From an uncultured bacterium (GTDB taxonomy: Bacteria; Verrucomicrobiota; Lentisphaeria; Victivallales; UBA1829): a DNA stretch of 64,000 nucleotides. Made by a program: the position numbers and the translations under genes. The stretch spans positions 1-64,000 of the forward strand of contig CADCMR010000007.1 of NCBI GenBank assembly GCA_902802585.1, written 5' to 3'. Positions 41,575 through 50,648 of the stretch are shown here, one piece after another; position 1 is the first letter of the stretch, and each line of letters begins with the position of its first letter. The notes beneath the pieces were generated by a model, which did no database searches, was not told the origin of the DNA, and worked only from the letters and a program-made list of their open reading frames with translations.

Positions 41575-41609
41575 CGGCGGTATCCACAACTCGGATGCCG
41601 CCGTTTTTT
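41575..41609 (+). terminator. Rho-independent terminator after metG
   Basis: CGGCGGTATCC (41575-41585) pairs with GGATGCCGCCG (41593-41603; one G-T), loop 7 nt, then T6 at 41604-41609. Confidence 0.9.
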
Positions 41610-41637
41610 CGTGCCCGGTTTCAGGATTGCCGGGGCG

Positions 41638-41669
41638 TAAAAAAGCCGCCGTTTTGAGGCGGCGGCTTT
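41638..41669 (-). terminator. Terminator after khpB
   Basis: Minus strand: AAGCCGCC/GGCGGCTT arms (41643-41650 and 41661-41668) with a ~10-nt loop and TTTTTT (41639-41644 on the opposite side). Serves the leftward rpmH-khpB block, convergent with metG. Confidence 0.8.
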
Positions 41670-41699
41670 CAAAAAACGGTCGAATGCTTCGGAAAACGG

Positions 41700-42572
41700 T
41701 CAGGCGTTGACTTCTTCCTTCAGCGCGATCACGACGGAACGCTTTTCGCCGTCGCCGATGCTGTTGGTGGTCAGACCGGTATCGCTTTCGAGCGTGATGT
41801 GGACGATTCTGCGGTCATGGGAGTTCATCGGGGGAAGGGTCTTGGGGGAGCCCCACTGGTGGACTTCCTTGGCGGCGTCGAGCGCCTGCTGGCGGAGGAC
41901 TTCGTCGTGGGAGAACGACGATCTGCGGCCGCCTTCGAAACGGTCCCTGCGTTCGCCGCGTTCGCCGCGTTCGCCGCGTTCGCCGCGTTCGCCGCGGAAC
42001 TCCCGGCGGGGACGCTCGCCACGTTCGGAACGCTCGCCGCGTTCAGGACGGTCGGTGCGTTCGATGCGGCGCTCGGTACGGCGTTCGCGCGGACCTTCCA
42101 TGTCGATGTAGAGTTTCGGGAACTCCGAATCGGTCTTCTGCATGATGCGGTTCACGATAAGCTGGAGATTCTCCAGCGTCTTGCCGTGGTGGCCGATTAC
42201 GCGGCCGGCTTCCTCGGTGGAGACGTAAAGGTTCACGGAGCGAGGCTTGTTTTCCACGCGGACGTTGGCGTCGACGCCGAGGAAGTCGAGCATGTGGGCG
42301 AGGACGCTTCTGGCTTCCTCCATGGATTCGGGGGAGGCGGGCTTGACCGGCGGGGGCGTCCTGCGGGGACGTTCAGAGCGGTCCTGGGCGTCCGCATTTG
42401 TTTCGGCGTCCTTGGCGATTTCATCAAAACCGCCGTCGTTCGTTTCGGCGGGGGCGTCCATGGGGACCGCCTTGATCTCATCGGTCGTTACGGTTTCCGC
42501 CGCGGTTTCCGTTGCGGCTCCTGAATTTTCCATGGCCTGGGTATCGGCCGCGGCTGTTTCTTCGAGTTCCAT
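41700..42572 (-). CDS. khpB: KhpB/Jag RNA-binding protein with internal Gly-Glu-Arg repeats
   Basis: 290 residues. An acidic Ala/Thr/Glu-rich N-terminal ~75 residues, a KH domain (VSTEEAGRVIGHHGKTLENLQ, the GxxG loop is IGHHGKTL), a highly charged linker with GER repeats (about residues 180-215, encoded by a short tandem array), and the C-terminal R3H domain (MNSHDRRIVHITLESD...GEKRSVVIAL). The family binds RNA and controls cell division and translation with KhpA; the gene often follows yidC. It lies 26 nt after yidC on the same transcript. An SpoIIIJ-associated label applies to relatives. Confidence 0.92.
   Translation of the reverse strand: MELEETAAADTQAMENSGAATETAAETVTTDEIKAVPMDAPAETNDGGFDEIAKDAETNADAQDRSERPRRTPPPVKPASPESMEEARSVLAHMLDFLGVDANVRVENKPRSVNLYVSTEEAGRVIGHHGKTLENLQLIVNRIMQKTDSEFPKLYIDMEGPRERRTERRIERTDRPERGERSERGERPRREFRGERGERGERGERGERRDRFEGGRRSSFSHDEVLRQQALDAAKEVHQWGSPKTLPPMNSHDRRIVHITLESDTGLTTNSIGDGEKRSVVIALKEEVNA
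41944..41997. repeat. Tandem repeat of 9 bp inside khpB
   Basis: Five to six near-identical copies of a 9-base unit TTCGCCGCG (GAACGCGGC type on the coding strand), giving a run of Gly-Glu-Arg. Such arrays slip easily in replication, always by three-codon steps, so the linker length may vary between strains. Confidence 0.8.
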
Positions 42573-42598
42573 TGAATTCTCCGGGGTTGGGGCTGGTT

Positions 42599-44428
42599 TT
42601 ATGCCTTCTGCGGTTTACTGGTCTGACGCGCTTCGTCCCGCTTCGCGGCGATTTGCCCGTATTTCATTTGAAGGATGCTGAATATCTGACTGACCGTCCA
42701 GTAAAGCGTCAGACCGGACGGGAGGTTATAGAACATGAACAGCATGATGACGGGCATGAGCATCATCATCTTCTGCTGCGTGGAGTCGCCCGTGGTGGGC
42801 GTCATCTTCTGCTGCAAGACCATGAGGGCGGTCATGGCAATCACGAGCGGATGGAATCCGACCTGGCCGATGAAGGGCAGCGCGAAGGGCAGCGTCGGAC
42901 CGACGAGGTCGGGACGCGAGAGGTCGGTGCACCAGAGGAACGGCACGTTGCGGAGTTCGACGGCGGAATCCAGCGCGGAGTAGAGCGCGATGAAGACGGG
43001 GATCTGAAGGAGGACGGGGAGGCAGCCGCCGACGGGGTTGACCTTCTCGACGCGGTAAAGCTCCATCATCTTCTGGTTGAGCTCGGCTTTCTTGCGCGCG
43101 GTGTCGTCCGGGGTGTCCATCGGGGTTTCCTTGTACTTCTCCTGGAGCTCCTTGATCTTCGGCTGGAGCTTCTGCATGCGGCGCATGGAGCTGTTCGCCT
43201 TCTGCGTGACCGGCCAGAAAAGGATGCGGACGATGAGCGTGAGGAGGATGATCGCGACGCCGTAGGAGCCGCAGAGACCTTTCAGCCAGTTCAGCAGCAT
43301 CACCATGGGACGCGCGATGAACTCGAACCAGGAGTAGTAGGAGATGTGCATCACGCCCATGACGGAGGAGCCGAGCGCGCGGATGCGTGCCATTTCCTTC
43401 GGACCGCAATAGGTCTTCAGGGAGAACTTCACGGGTGTCGCGCCGGGCGCGAACGTGACGGCGCCGAAATCGCCGGTCATGGACGGAACGGCGTAGAGAT
43501 CTTTTTCGTTGGTGCTGCCGGCGGGGATTTTCCAGACGCGTTCGCCGAACGCGGATGCGAAGGGTTTATTGTCGTCCGCGAAGAGCAGAGAAGCGAAATA
43601 CTTGTTGGAGGAGCCGATCCAGGCGACCGGAACGCCGCACGTGGTCTTCTTATCGAATTTCTCCTGCGACTTGACCTGCGGATCGGCGGAGTCGGGCATG
43701 CCGCTGCCGACCTTGCAGAAATCGACGTTCAGGCGTTCGCTGTAGACCTTGTCTCCGGTGAGGTCCTTGACCTGCGGCAGACCGGCGAGGCGGACACCGA
43801 GACCGTCGACCGTAATCGCGGCGGACGTGGGATTGGTCCAGGCATACTCGCAGACGACCATATAATTGTCTTCCGGCAGGGTGAACGTCTGGGTGAGCGT
43901 CAGGCCGTTTGCGAATTTGCGGATGACTTCCGCGGAGAGCGGGCTTTTTTCCTTTACGTCCAGGGAGACCGGGACGAGAGCCGGATTGGATTTGAGTTCA
44001 AACGTGCGATACGCGCCCTCGCGGAACAGTTCAATGGCTTCGCCGGAATCCTTGAGCTTGTAGCGGGGATCCAGCAGTTTGGCGCTGGAAAGCGAACCGG
44101 TCAGACCGTCGACCGTCACGCTGAAAAGCTTGTTTTCAAGCGTCAGGGTCTTCGTCTCCTTCAGCGCGGAAACGTTTTCTGCGGCGGTTTCAGCCGCATG
44201 ACCGGGCTGTCCGGCGTTTGCATCGGTGATGGCGGGCTGGACAGAGGCGGCGCCGGGATTTGCGTTCGTCTGCTGTGCCGGAGCGTTCTGCTGGGTGGTC
44301 TCCAGCATCTTCTGGTATTCCGCGGCGCGCTTCGCCTGGTATTTCGGCATGTAAATCAGCCAGCCGCCCATAAGCAGGCAGCCGACCAACACGATGATGA
44401 CAGTGTCTTTGTCGAATTTGAAGTTCAC
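42599..44428 (-). CDS. yidC: Membrane protein insertase YidC
   Basis: 609 residues. N-terminal anchor helix DTVIIVLVGCLLMGGWLIYM, a Gln/Asn/Ala-rich spacer, a large periplasmic domain (about 85-360), then the conserved five-helix core: KGLCGSYGVAIILLTLIVRI, ending MLMPVIMLFMFYNLPSGLTLYWTVS. The Arg in the first core helix (LIVRILFWP) matches the functional Arg of the hydrophilic groove. It inserts proteins into the inner membrane with or without SecYEG. The gene order rpmH-rnpA-yidD-yidC-khpB is the usual bacterial one. Confidence 0.97.
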   Translation of the reverse strand: MNFKFDKDTVIIVLVGCLLMGGWLIYMPKYQAKRAAEYQKMLETTQQNAPAQQTNANPGAASVQPAITDANAGQPGHAAETAAENVSALKETKTLTLENKLFSVTVDGLTGSLSSAKLLDPRYKLKDSGEAIELFREGAYRTFELKSNPALVPVSLDVKEKSPLSAEVIRKFANGLTLTQTFTLPEDNYMVVCEYAWTNPTSAAITVDGLGVRLAGLPQVKDLTGDKVYSERLNVDFCKVGSGMPDSADPQVKSQEKFDKKTTCGVPVAWIGSSNKYFASLLFADDNKPFASAFGERVWKIPAGSTNEKDLYAVPSMTGDFGAVTFAPGATPVKFSLKTYCGPKEMARIRALGSSVMGVMHISYYSWFEFIARPMVMLLNWLKGLCGSYGVAIILLTLIVRILFWPVTQKANSSMRRMQKLQPKIKELQEKYKETPMDTPDDTARKKAELNQKMMELYRVEKVNPVGGCLPVLLQIPVFIALYSALDSAVELRNVPFLWCTDLSRPDLVGPTLPFALPFIGQVGFHPLVIAMTALMVLQQKMTPTTGDSTQQKMMMLMPVIMLFMFYNLPSGLTLYWTVSQIFSILQMKYGQIAAKRDEARQTSKPQKA

Positions 44429-44431
44429 TCG

Positions 44432-44650
44432 TTATTCCTTCCTGGAACGTTTCGGAGGAACGGGGTCATATCCGCCCCGGCTCCAGGGATTGCATCGGAG
44501 AATCCGCCAGAAGCCCAACGCCAGTCCGCGCAGAATTCCATGAACTCTGACGGCCTCGATCGCATACTGGGAGCAGGTCGGCGTGAACCGGCAGCACGGG
44601 GGGTACAGAGGGGAAATCAGGCGGCGGTACAGCCGGATGGGGAGGATCAC
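44432..44650 (-). CDS. yidD: Membrane protein insertion efficiency factor YidD
   Basis: 72 residues from GTG 44650, whose GTGA overlaps the rnpA stop by 4 bp. The longer upstream frame is unlike the family, while the GTG gives a normal Yid[38 protein letters not shown], and [17 protein letters not shown]. The protein is a small membrane-associated Cys-containing factor that helps YidC-dependent insertion. 3 nt before yidC. Confidence 0.93.
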   Translation of the reverse strand: MILPIRLYRRLISPLYPPCCRFTPTCSQYAIEAVRVHGILRGLALGFWRILRCNPWSRGGYDPVPPKRSRKE

Positions 44651-45051
44651 GAGTTCGCGGGCGGGATGTCCGCGGGATGGTCTTTCCGAATCAATCCGGC
44701 TTTTTTCAGCGTCCGAAGCAGATGCCCTTGCACTTCCTGCTGTTTTGCGCCGAAGATGGCGCGGCGCGGGATGACAAGAATGTCGCATGGCAGGATGCTC
44801 CCCTTGCACAGCCGGAACGTTTCCGTGATCAGGCGTCTCGCCCGGTTGCGGATGACGGCGGAATGATGCAGCTTGCGGCTGCAGATGATGCCATACCGGG
44901 TAATCTGAACCGGGCTGTCCGGCTCCGCCGCCTGCACCAGGACCGTGAAGAACGGGTCCCGGCAGGCTTTCCCGTGTTCCTTGAGCGCATCGAAATCCTT
45001 TCGGGTGCGGAGCTTTTCCTGTTTCCTCAGGCTGCTGCGCCCAATTTCCAC
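44647..45051 (-). CDS. rnpA: Ribonuclease P protein component
   Basis: 134 residues. [16 protein letters not shown] and the RNR signature in [15 protein letters not shown] identify RnpA. It is the protein subunit of RNase P, which trims the 5' leader of tRNAs (and tmRNA). The RNase P RNA is not in this window. It follows rpmH by 14 nt. Confidence 0.96.
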   Translation of the reverse strand: MEIGRSSLRKQEKLRTRKDFDALKEHGKACRDPFFTVLVQAAEPDSPVQITRYGIICSRKLHHSAVIRNRARRLITETFRLCKGSILPCDILVIPRRAIFGAKQQEVQGHLLRTLKKAGLIRKDHPADIPPANS

Positions 45052-45065
45052 GGCGTGTTCCTTTC

Positions 45066-45203
45066 TCAGATGACGGTCAGGCGCTTGCGCCCTTTCGCTC
45101 TTCTTCTGGCAAGGACCTTGCGGCCGCCCTTGGTGGCCATTCTGGCACGGAATCCATATTTGCGGGCGCGTTTGATGACGGAAGGCTGATACGTTCTTTT
45201 CAT
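45066..45203 (-). CDS. rpmH: 50S ribosomal protein L34
   Basis: 45 residues, [20 protein letters not shown]...GRKRLTVI, unmistakable L34. First gene of the leftward operon with rnpA, yidD, yidC and khpB; it has a strong promoter at 45311-45339. A long leader of about 95 nt precedes it. Longer frames upstream are shadow sequence. Confidence 0.98.
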   Translation of the reverse strand: MKRTYQPSVIKRARKYGFRARMATKGGRKVLARRRAKGRKRLTVI

Positions 45204-45310
45204 GGTTTCACCTTGTTCCCGGAGCTGCAAAAAAGGCGCTCCGGCTGTTCCTCTCTGAGGGGTTGCGGCTTGTTGTTTTTCGTTCGTTTTGTATATGGTG
45301 TAATCCATCT

Positions 45311-45339
45311 AATATAGCATGATTCCGGCGTTATTTCAA
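45311..45339 (-). promoter_or_regulatory. Promoter of rpmH operon
   Basis: Minus-strand TTGAAA (45334-45339) and TATATT (45311-45316), spacer 17 bp, TGC before the -10. Divergent from the promoter at 45401. Confidence 0.85.
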
Positions 45340-45400
45340 ACCGGATACCGTCTTTTTTGACTTTTTTTCCGTTTTCTTTCCTTTTTGCCTTATTTCGCAT

Positions 45401-45428
45401 TTGTTTTAGAAAAAAATCATGCTATAGT
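45401..45428 (+). promoter_or_regulatory. Promoter of lipoprotein gene
   Basis: TTGTTT (45401-45406) and TATAGT (45423-45428) spaced 16 bp, TGC before the -10. It leaves a ~110-nt leader. Together with the rpmH promoter it accounts for the 343-bp gap 45204-45546. Confidence 0.75.
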
Positions 45429-45546
45429 ATTCATCTAGACTGTCGGGACTTTATGCCGGCGGTTTCTTATTCCTTACGCACTACCTGTACATCAACAACA
45501 TACCTTCAACACAGGAATGCCGGAAAGCATTCCGGAAAGACCGAGT

Positions 45547-46176
45547 ATGAAACACTTGTTCCTTCTCTTCGCGGCGGCCGCGGCTCTCATCTGCACGGCT
45601 TGCTCCACTCCGTCCATCACCAACACGGCACGCAACTCCGTGGAAGAAATGCTGCTCAGCGCGGTTGTGGAACGCGGCATCTCGTCCATCGACTTCGAGT
45701 CCTACGCGGGCAAGAAAGTCTTCATGGACTACTCGAACCTGGCTCCGCAGGTCGACAAGGAATTTCTCATGGCGTACATTGAGCTGCATCTCGCCCGCTT
45801 CGGCACCATCGTGGTGAAGGATGCCGCCGACGCCGACTACGTCTTCAAGGCAACCAGCAGCGTGCTCGCCACCGACATGGACAAGTTCCTCCTCGGCATC
45901 CCGTCCCTCCCGATCCCGATCCCGTGGGCAAACCTCTCCATCGTGATCCCGGAAATCCCGATTCTCATGCGTCTCCAGCGCACCGCATGGGGGCGTTTCT
46001 TCTTCAACATCATCGACGCCAAGACCAACGAACCCGTCCAGATCGTGGACGGCGCCCGCTCGGAAGCCTCCGTCAACAACTGGGTCGTCTGCTTCATCCC
46101 GTTCAAGACGCACAGAACCCCGATCGGCGACGACAATCCTGGAAAAGTTCACTTCATCTGGTTCTGGGAAGACTGA
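45547..46176 (+). CDS. Lipoprotein of unknown function
   Basis: 209 residues from ATG 45547. Signal MKHLFLLFAAAAALICTACS with lipobox LICTAC (Cys about 19). The mature part starts STPSITNTARNSVEEMLLSAVVERGISSI and continues through a mixed alpha/beta region; IPSLPIPIPWANLSIVIPEIPIL is a striking Ile/Pro-rich stretch. It resembles an uncharacterised envelope-lipoprotein family with a TxTxRxxxEEMLLSxAVxRxI start (I think DUF6655-like; low certainty). Single gene with own promoter and a terminator at 46267-46297. Confidence 0.8.
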   Translation: MKHLFLLFAAAAALICTACSTPSITNTARNSVEEMLLSAVVERGISSIDFESYAGKKVFMDYSNLAPQVDKEFLMAYIELHLARFGTIVVKDAADADYVFKATSSVLATDMDKFLLGIPSLPIPIPWANLSIVIPEIPILMRLQRTAWGRFFFNIIDAKTNEPVQIVDGARSEASVNNWVVCFIPFKTHRTPIGDDNPGKVHFIWFWED

Positions 46177-46266
46177 GAAAGGCGGAGCCTCCACTGCGAC
46201 AGCGCCGTTTTACATCGGCATGTCGTGGCGGAGGCATCTCACTCCAGATCATGATCCGATTCACTG

Positions 46267-46297
46267 CGTCCGGTTCCATGCGAGCCGGACGTTTTTT
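46267..46297 (+). terminator. Terminator after lipoprotein gene
   Basis: CGTCCGG (46267-46273) and CCGGACG (46285-46291), loop 11 nt, then T6 (46292-46297). A second, imperfect inverted repeat lies just before it (GCCTCCAC ... GGCGGAGGC). Confidence 0.75.
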
Positions 46298-46344
46298 ATA
46301 ACGCACTCATAAACGGGCAGGAAAGCGGTATGTAAAAAGACGTG

Positions 46345-46373
46345 TTGATATGATGAATATTTTTGATTATTGT
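46345..46373 (+). promoter_or_regulatory. Promoter of GT2 gene
   Basis: TTGATA (46345-46350) and TATTGT (46368-46373), spacer 17 bp, in an AT-rich island (46330-46430). It gives a leader of almost 190 nt before ATG 46567, in which no RNA element was recognised. Confidence 0.5.
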
Positions 46374-46566
46374 TCAGTTAAATAATTAAGCATTGAAAAA
46401 ATTTAAAAAAAATACTATCGGGATACAATTTCAGGGTGCTTCCGCGCGTTATATTTGTTTGCGTGGCCGTATCCGGTCAGGCGATTCGGACTCCAATGCA
46501 AGTCTTCCTGGGAATCCGCATCTTCAGAACCATCGAAGACTCACTCGCTGCCCGAAAGACAAAGCC

Positions 46567-47775
46567 ATGCCGAAGCTTTCCATCATTATTCCCGTCCATA
46601 ATGAACAGCCTCTCCTGAGACGCTGCATCGACTCCATCCTTTCCCAGTCTTTCAAAGATCTGGAGGTCATCTGCATCGACGATGCCTCCTCCGACGGATC
46701 CGACGGCATCCTGCAGGACTACGTGGACCATGAACCGAGGGTCCATGCCACGGCGTTTCAGCGGCATCTTGGGACGGTCCTTGCGCGTAAGCTGGCGCTT
46801 CTGGACGCACAGGGCAAATACATCATGTTCGCCGACGCCGACGACTTGCTGCTGCCCGGCGCATGCGGTACCGCGGTCCGCCTGATCGAGGAAGCCCGTA
46901 CCGACATCGTGCAGTTTTCCGTCGATTTCGAGTCAGAGCGGAAAAACGCGAACAACCTCGAATTGTTCGCCCGCGTCTTCCGGGAGAAAGAAATGGAGTC
47001 CCATGGTACAAACATCCTGTACGACTGCTTCGTGAACCACAGGTTCATGCATAATCTATGGAACAAGATCTACCGCGCGGAAGTCTGCAAACAGGCGGTC
47101 GACGCGATGCCGGACATCCGGCTTCACCACTACACGGACCTGTATCTGAGCTTTTTCATCCTGTTTTTCGCGGATTCCTACCGGAGCGTCATCACGAAGC
47201 CGTGCTACCGCTACCATTTCGGCGGCGGCGTATCCACGAAGGTCCCGGACGGCGAACAGTTCAGGGATCTCTGCGAGGTCAGCAGGGCATTTCCGCTGAT
47301 GGAGAAGTTCCTGCGCGACCGCAACGCGTACGAGACGAACATTTCCGTGCTGGACGCCATCCGAAGCGTCCTGAAAAAGGACATGGTGAACAAACTGCTG
47401 ACCATCCCGAACTTGACGAGCGAGATCATCTCCGACGCGATCGAATACTGGGGTGGCGACGTCATTTTCGATTTTTTAAGCGAGACCGGCATGTTCAAGT
47501 ACCCGTGCGAAACCCGTCTGTCACTCGTTTCCGACCTGATCGAACGCTTCAAGGCGGACCAGAGGACGATCGCGAAACTTCAGTCCGACCTGGCCGAGGC
47601 TCAGTCAAAGATGCGGAAGATGTCTCCGCGCAGTTCCCAGGTGCTCCGGTCGCCGGCACGCGCCACTTCCCGGCTGGGGCATCCCTCCCCGGTGTCTTCG
47701 ACGATCAAACAGGAGGTCACCTCCTCGCCGCAGAAAGTGCAGTTCCGGTTCGTCCAGAAACTGCCGAGGATTTGA
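46567..47775 (+). CDS. Glycosyltransferase family 2
   Basis: 402 residues from ATG 46567; MPKLSIIIPVHNEQPLLRRC is the classic GT2 N-terminus, so longer upstream starts are rejected. IDDASSDGSDGIL and MFADADDLLLPGACG supply the DxD-containing nucleotide-sugar site; FVNHRFMHNLWNKIYRAEV follows. The last ~80 residues (AKLQSDLAEAQSKMRKMSPRSS and on) form a coiled-coil then a Ser/Thr-rich tail. Likely makes surface or capsular polysaccharide; acceptor unknown. No neighbouring glycan genes, so it looks like an isolated insertion. Confidence 0.88.
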   Translation: MPKLSIIIPVHNEQPLLRRCIDSILSQSFKDLEVICIDDASSDGSDGILQDYVDHEPRVHATAFQRHLGTVLARKLALLDAQGKYIMFADADDLLLPGACGTAVRLIEEARTDIVQFSVDFESERKNANNLELFARVFREKEMESHGTNILYDCFVNHRFMHNLWNKIYRAEVCKQAVDAMPDIRLHHYTDLYLSFFILFFADSYRSVITKPCYRYHFGGGVSTKVPDGEQFRDLCEVSRAFPLMEKFLRDRNAYETNISVLDAIRSVLKKDMVNKLLTIPNLTSEIISDAIEYWGGDVIFDFLSETGMFKYPCETRLSLVSDLIERFKADQRTIAKLQSDLAEAQSKMRKMSPRSSQVLRSPARATSRLGHPSPVSSTIKQEVTSSPQKVQFRFVQKLPRI

Positions 47776-47862
47776 GGCGGTTTTTTACTGCGGGGAAGAC
47801 AGTCTCGGAGCGGCGATTGCGTTCACCGCTCCGTTTTTTGCGACAGAAAAATGGCTGGGAAA

Positions 47863-48282
47863 TCAGTCGTCGGAGTTGCGCTTCGAACGGAGCGCCTTGA
47901 TACGACCGCGGACGGCTTTTTCCTTCAGGCGGCGTTCCTTTGAGGCTTTTGTCGGTTTGGTGGGACGGCGTTTGCGCGGCGTGGGGAGGGCGGCGAGCGC
48001 AAGCTCGCGGATGCGCTCGCGGGCGCGTTCGCGGTTCCGGGCGAGGCTGCGGCTGGAACGCTCCATGACGACGAGAAGGTCGTCCTGCATGTACGGCGCG
48101 GCGAGGGCACGGAGGCGTTCCTTCTGCTCATCGGTCAGGACCGCGGTCGCCGCGACATTCCACTGCAGGCGAACGCCGTTTTCGGTCTTGTTCTGATGCT
48201 GGCCGCCGGGTCCGCTTGAGGGGCGGACATAGTCTTCCTCGAACTCATCTTCCGGAATGGCGAAAGGATTGGCTTCGGACAT
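47863..48282 (-). CDS. arfB: Peptidyl-tRNA hydrolase ArfB (class I release-factor-like)
   Basis: 139 residues. The GGQ motif is in PSSGPGGQHQNKTENGVRL and the basic C-terminal tail (RPTKPTKASKERRLKEKAVRGR) inserts into the empty mRNA channel. This is ArfB/YaeJ, a rescue factor for stalled ribosomes. Together with tmRNA at 4.2 kb the genome has two rescue systems. No codon-recognition domain, as expected. Confidence 0.93.
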   Translation of the reverse strand: MSEANPFAIPEDEFEEDYVRPSSGPGGQHQNKTENGVRLQWNVAATAVLTDEQKERLRALAAPYMQDDLLVVMERSSRSLARNRERARERIRELALAALPTPRKRRPTKPTKASKERRLKEKAVRGRIKALRSKRNSDD

Positions 48283-48359
48283 TGGGACGGGCTCCTCGGA
48301 AAAAGACTTTCTCGAATTGAAACGGAGTATTGGCTCGCATATCTTTTTTGTTTCAAAAA

Positions 48360-49040
48360 TCAGGACTGCGCCCCGGATTCCGGGGCATCGGTTTTGCCTG
48401 CCGCCTTGTTGTTCGGCAGGGCTTCCGTCTTTTTCGCGTCCGCGGAAGCATCCTTGTTCAGCATGGCGGCGATGGCGTCGACGAAAAGACGGGCGTGCGT
48501 GACCTCGTCCGTGTCCTCCGGGGAATAGGAGATGCGGACCTTGACGAGCTTGCCCTTGTAAAGCGCGAGGTACAGCACGGAAACCATCCGCGTGGAGCCG
48601 TTCTGAATCCGGTAGAACGCCTCGTATCCGCCGCCCGAGGTTTTGCGTCCGGGGGCGTCAAGATGTTCGACCTTGATCTTCGGGTTCTGGACAGGCAGGT
48701 TCAGGATCCCCTGGTCGGTCTCCATACAGTGCTTTTCGTACATGTCCCGGTTGACCGGCTTCGCGGCGTTGTCAAGCGAATAGATGTACACGTCGGCGCA
48801 GGCTCCCGATTCGTTTTCATAGCGGACGACCGTGCCGAACACCGGATTCTCGTTTTTGCGGACGCGGACTTTCTGGAACGTGTCGACCTGGGCGGGGAAC
48901 ACCAGCAGGGTGTCCTTGTCGACGAACGCCTCCATGGCGGGACGGCGGAAGATGTCCTGCGCCTCTGCGACGGAAACGCCGCAGAGGCAGAGGAATCCGG
49001 CGACCGCGCCGGTCAGGAATGTCCGGTGGAAACACGTCAT
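48360..49040 (-). CDS. Exported protein of unknown function, coupled to argH
   Basis: 226 residues. The signal peptide is MTCFHRTFLTGAVAGFLCLC followed by GVSVAEAQ (cleavage likely after AEA); the mature part is a mixed alpha/beta domain with VKVRISYSPEDTDEVTHARL, which looks like a secreted domain that tracks a stress or growth variable. A Lys/Asp/Ala-rich tail ends the protein. It starts inside argH (ATGA overlap), so it is translationally coupled. No family recognised. Confidence 0.78.
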   Translation of the reverse strand: MTCFHRTFLTGAVAGFLCLCGVSVAEAQDIFRRPAMEAFVDKDTLLVFPAQVDTFQKVRVRKNENPVFGTVVRYENESGACADVYIYSLDNAAKPVNRDMYEKHCMETDQGILNLPVQNPKIKVEHLDAPGRKTSGGGYEAFYRIQNGSTRMVSVLYLALYKGKLVKVRISYSPEDTDEVTHARLFVDAIAAMLNKDASADAKKTEALPNNKAAGKTDAPESGAQS

Positions 49041-50416
49041 GACGGGATCCGAAGCTCCTTTTTCCAGAACGCGACCTGGGTGGCGACCTGCTTGAAGCCG
49101 GTGGCGCCGTAGACGTCGCGTCCCTCGACCGCATGGGCGGGGGCGAAGAGTTTCAGCATGGAGGCGTCCGCCTCCGGGAAGACACTCTTCATTTCCTTCA
49201 GCGTGAGCTCGTTCAGGAGCTTGCCGCGGTCCGCCGCGAACTTGACGAGCGCGCCGACCTTGTGGTGGGCGAACCGGAACGGCACGCCCTTGCGGACGAG
49301 CGCTTCGGCGAGGTCGGTCGCCATGAGCCCGGGATCGGACGCCGCCTTCAGCATCGCGTCCTTGTTGACTTTCATGGAATCGATCATGGCGGGGTAGACG
49401 CCGAGGATGGCGTGGACGGTGTCGATGGCGTCGAAGAGCGGCTCCTTGTCCTCCTGCAGGTCGCGGTTGTAGGTCAGCGGGAGGCCCTTGCAGATGGTGA
49501 GGAGTGCGGTGAGGTCTCCGTAGATGCGGCCGGTCTTGCCGCGGGAAAGCTCGGCGATGTCCGGATTTTTCTTCTGCGGCATGAGGCTGGACCCGGTGCA
49601 GAAGGCGTCGCCGAACGTGACGAACGAGAATTCCTGCGACATCCAGAGGATCAGGTCCTCGGAGAGGCGGGAGACATGCATGGCGAAGATGGAGAGCGCG
49701 GCGAGCAGTTCACACGCGAAGTCGCGGTCGGCGACGGCATCCATGCTGTTCCGCGACATCTTCGGGAATTTCAGGCGCTTGCGCACAAATTCGCGGTCGA
49801 TGGGCAGGGTGGTCCCGGCGATCGCGCCCGAACCGAGCGGCATCACGTTGATGCGCCTGCGGGCGTCGGCAAGGCGTTCCGCGTCGCGGGCGAACATTTC
49901 GACGTAGGCGAGCAGGTGGTGCGCCAGCAGGACCGGCTGGGCGTGCTGCATGTGCGTGAAGCCGGGCATGATGGTGCGTTTGTGCTCGTCCGCCTTCTTC
50001 ACCAGCGCCGCCTGGAATGCGCGGATCTCCTTCATCAGGTCGTCGATCTCGTCGCGCAGGTACAGCCGGATGTCGAGCGCGATCTGGTCGTTGCGGCTGC
50101 GTGCGGTGTGGACTCGCGCGCCCTCGGGACCGAGCGCTTCGGTCAGCGCGGTCTCGATGTGCATGTGGATGTCTTCCAGCTCGACCTTGAATTCCATTTT
50201 GCCTGCGGCGATCCTGCGCTTCAGGACCGCGAGCTTGCGGCAGATGGCGTCGGCGGATTCCTTCGGGATGATTCCGGTGGCGCCGAGCATGGCGGCGTGC
50301 ACCATGCTGCCGGCGATGTCGTGTTTGTAAAGGCGTTTGTCGTAGGAAATGGACTCGGTAAAGTCCTGGACGCCGCGTTGCGTTTGTTCGGCGAATCTGC
50401 CGCCCCAGAGAGCCAT
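49037..50416 (-). CDS. argH: Argininosuccinate lyase
   Basis: 459 residues from ATG 50416 (GAGG 7 nt upstream; MALWGGRFAEQTQRGVQDFT is the family start). Fumarase-superfamily motifs: TARSRNDQIALDIRLYLRDE, TIMPGFTHMQHAQPVLLAHH with the catalytic His, and the signature loop GSSLMPQKKNPDIAELSRGK with its catalytic Ser. Cleaves argininosuccinate to arginine and fumarate. The upstream neighbour argG is not in the window. Own promoter at 50476-50503. Confidence 0.97.
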   Translation of the reverse strand: MALWGGRFAEQTQRGVQDFTESISYDKRLYKHDIAGSMVHAAMLGATGIIPKESADAICRKLAVLKRRIAAGKMEFKVELEDIHMHIETALTEALGPEGARVHTARSRNDQIALDIRLYLRDEIDDLMKEIRAFQAALVKKADEHKRTIMPGFTHMQHAQPVLLAHHLLAYVEMFARDAERLADARRRINVMPLGSGAIAGTTLPIDREFVRKRLKFPKMSRNSMDAVADRDFACELLAALSIFAMHVSRLSEDLILWMSQEFSFVTFGDAFCTGSSLMPQKKNPDIAELSRGKTGRIYGDLTALLTICKGLPLTYNRDLQEDKEPLFDAIDTVHAILGVYPAMIDSMKVNKDAMLKAASDPGLMATDLAEALVRKGVPFRFAHHKVGALVKFAADRGKLLNELTLKEMKSVFPEADASMLKLFAPAHAVEGRDVYGATGFKQVATQVAFWKKELRIPS

Positions 50417-50475
50417 GCCGTACCTCGTGATGTCGTGCAAAAAGTGTTTCGGGTTTAGAAAAGTCTATTCATAGA

Positions 50476-50503
50476 AATATAGCACAGGATTTGGATTCAT
50501 CAA
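50476..50503 (-). promoter_or_regulatory. Promoter of argH
   Basis: Minus-strand TTGATG (50498-50503) and TATATT (50476-50481), spacer 16 bp, TGC before the -10. The remaining gap up to 50648 shows no other element. Confidence 0.75.
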
Positions 50504-50648
50504 AGCGCATTTTTCATTTTTCCTCGTTTTTCCTCGTTTTTTCGCCGGTCCGGCGCTTTTCGCGTGCGTTTTCTTTTCTACGGGGCTTGACAAATCACTG
50601 TTTCACGGATATTTTAATGCGGAAACGGAAAACAAACCGAAGGGTTTC

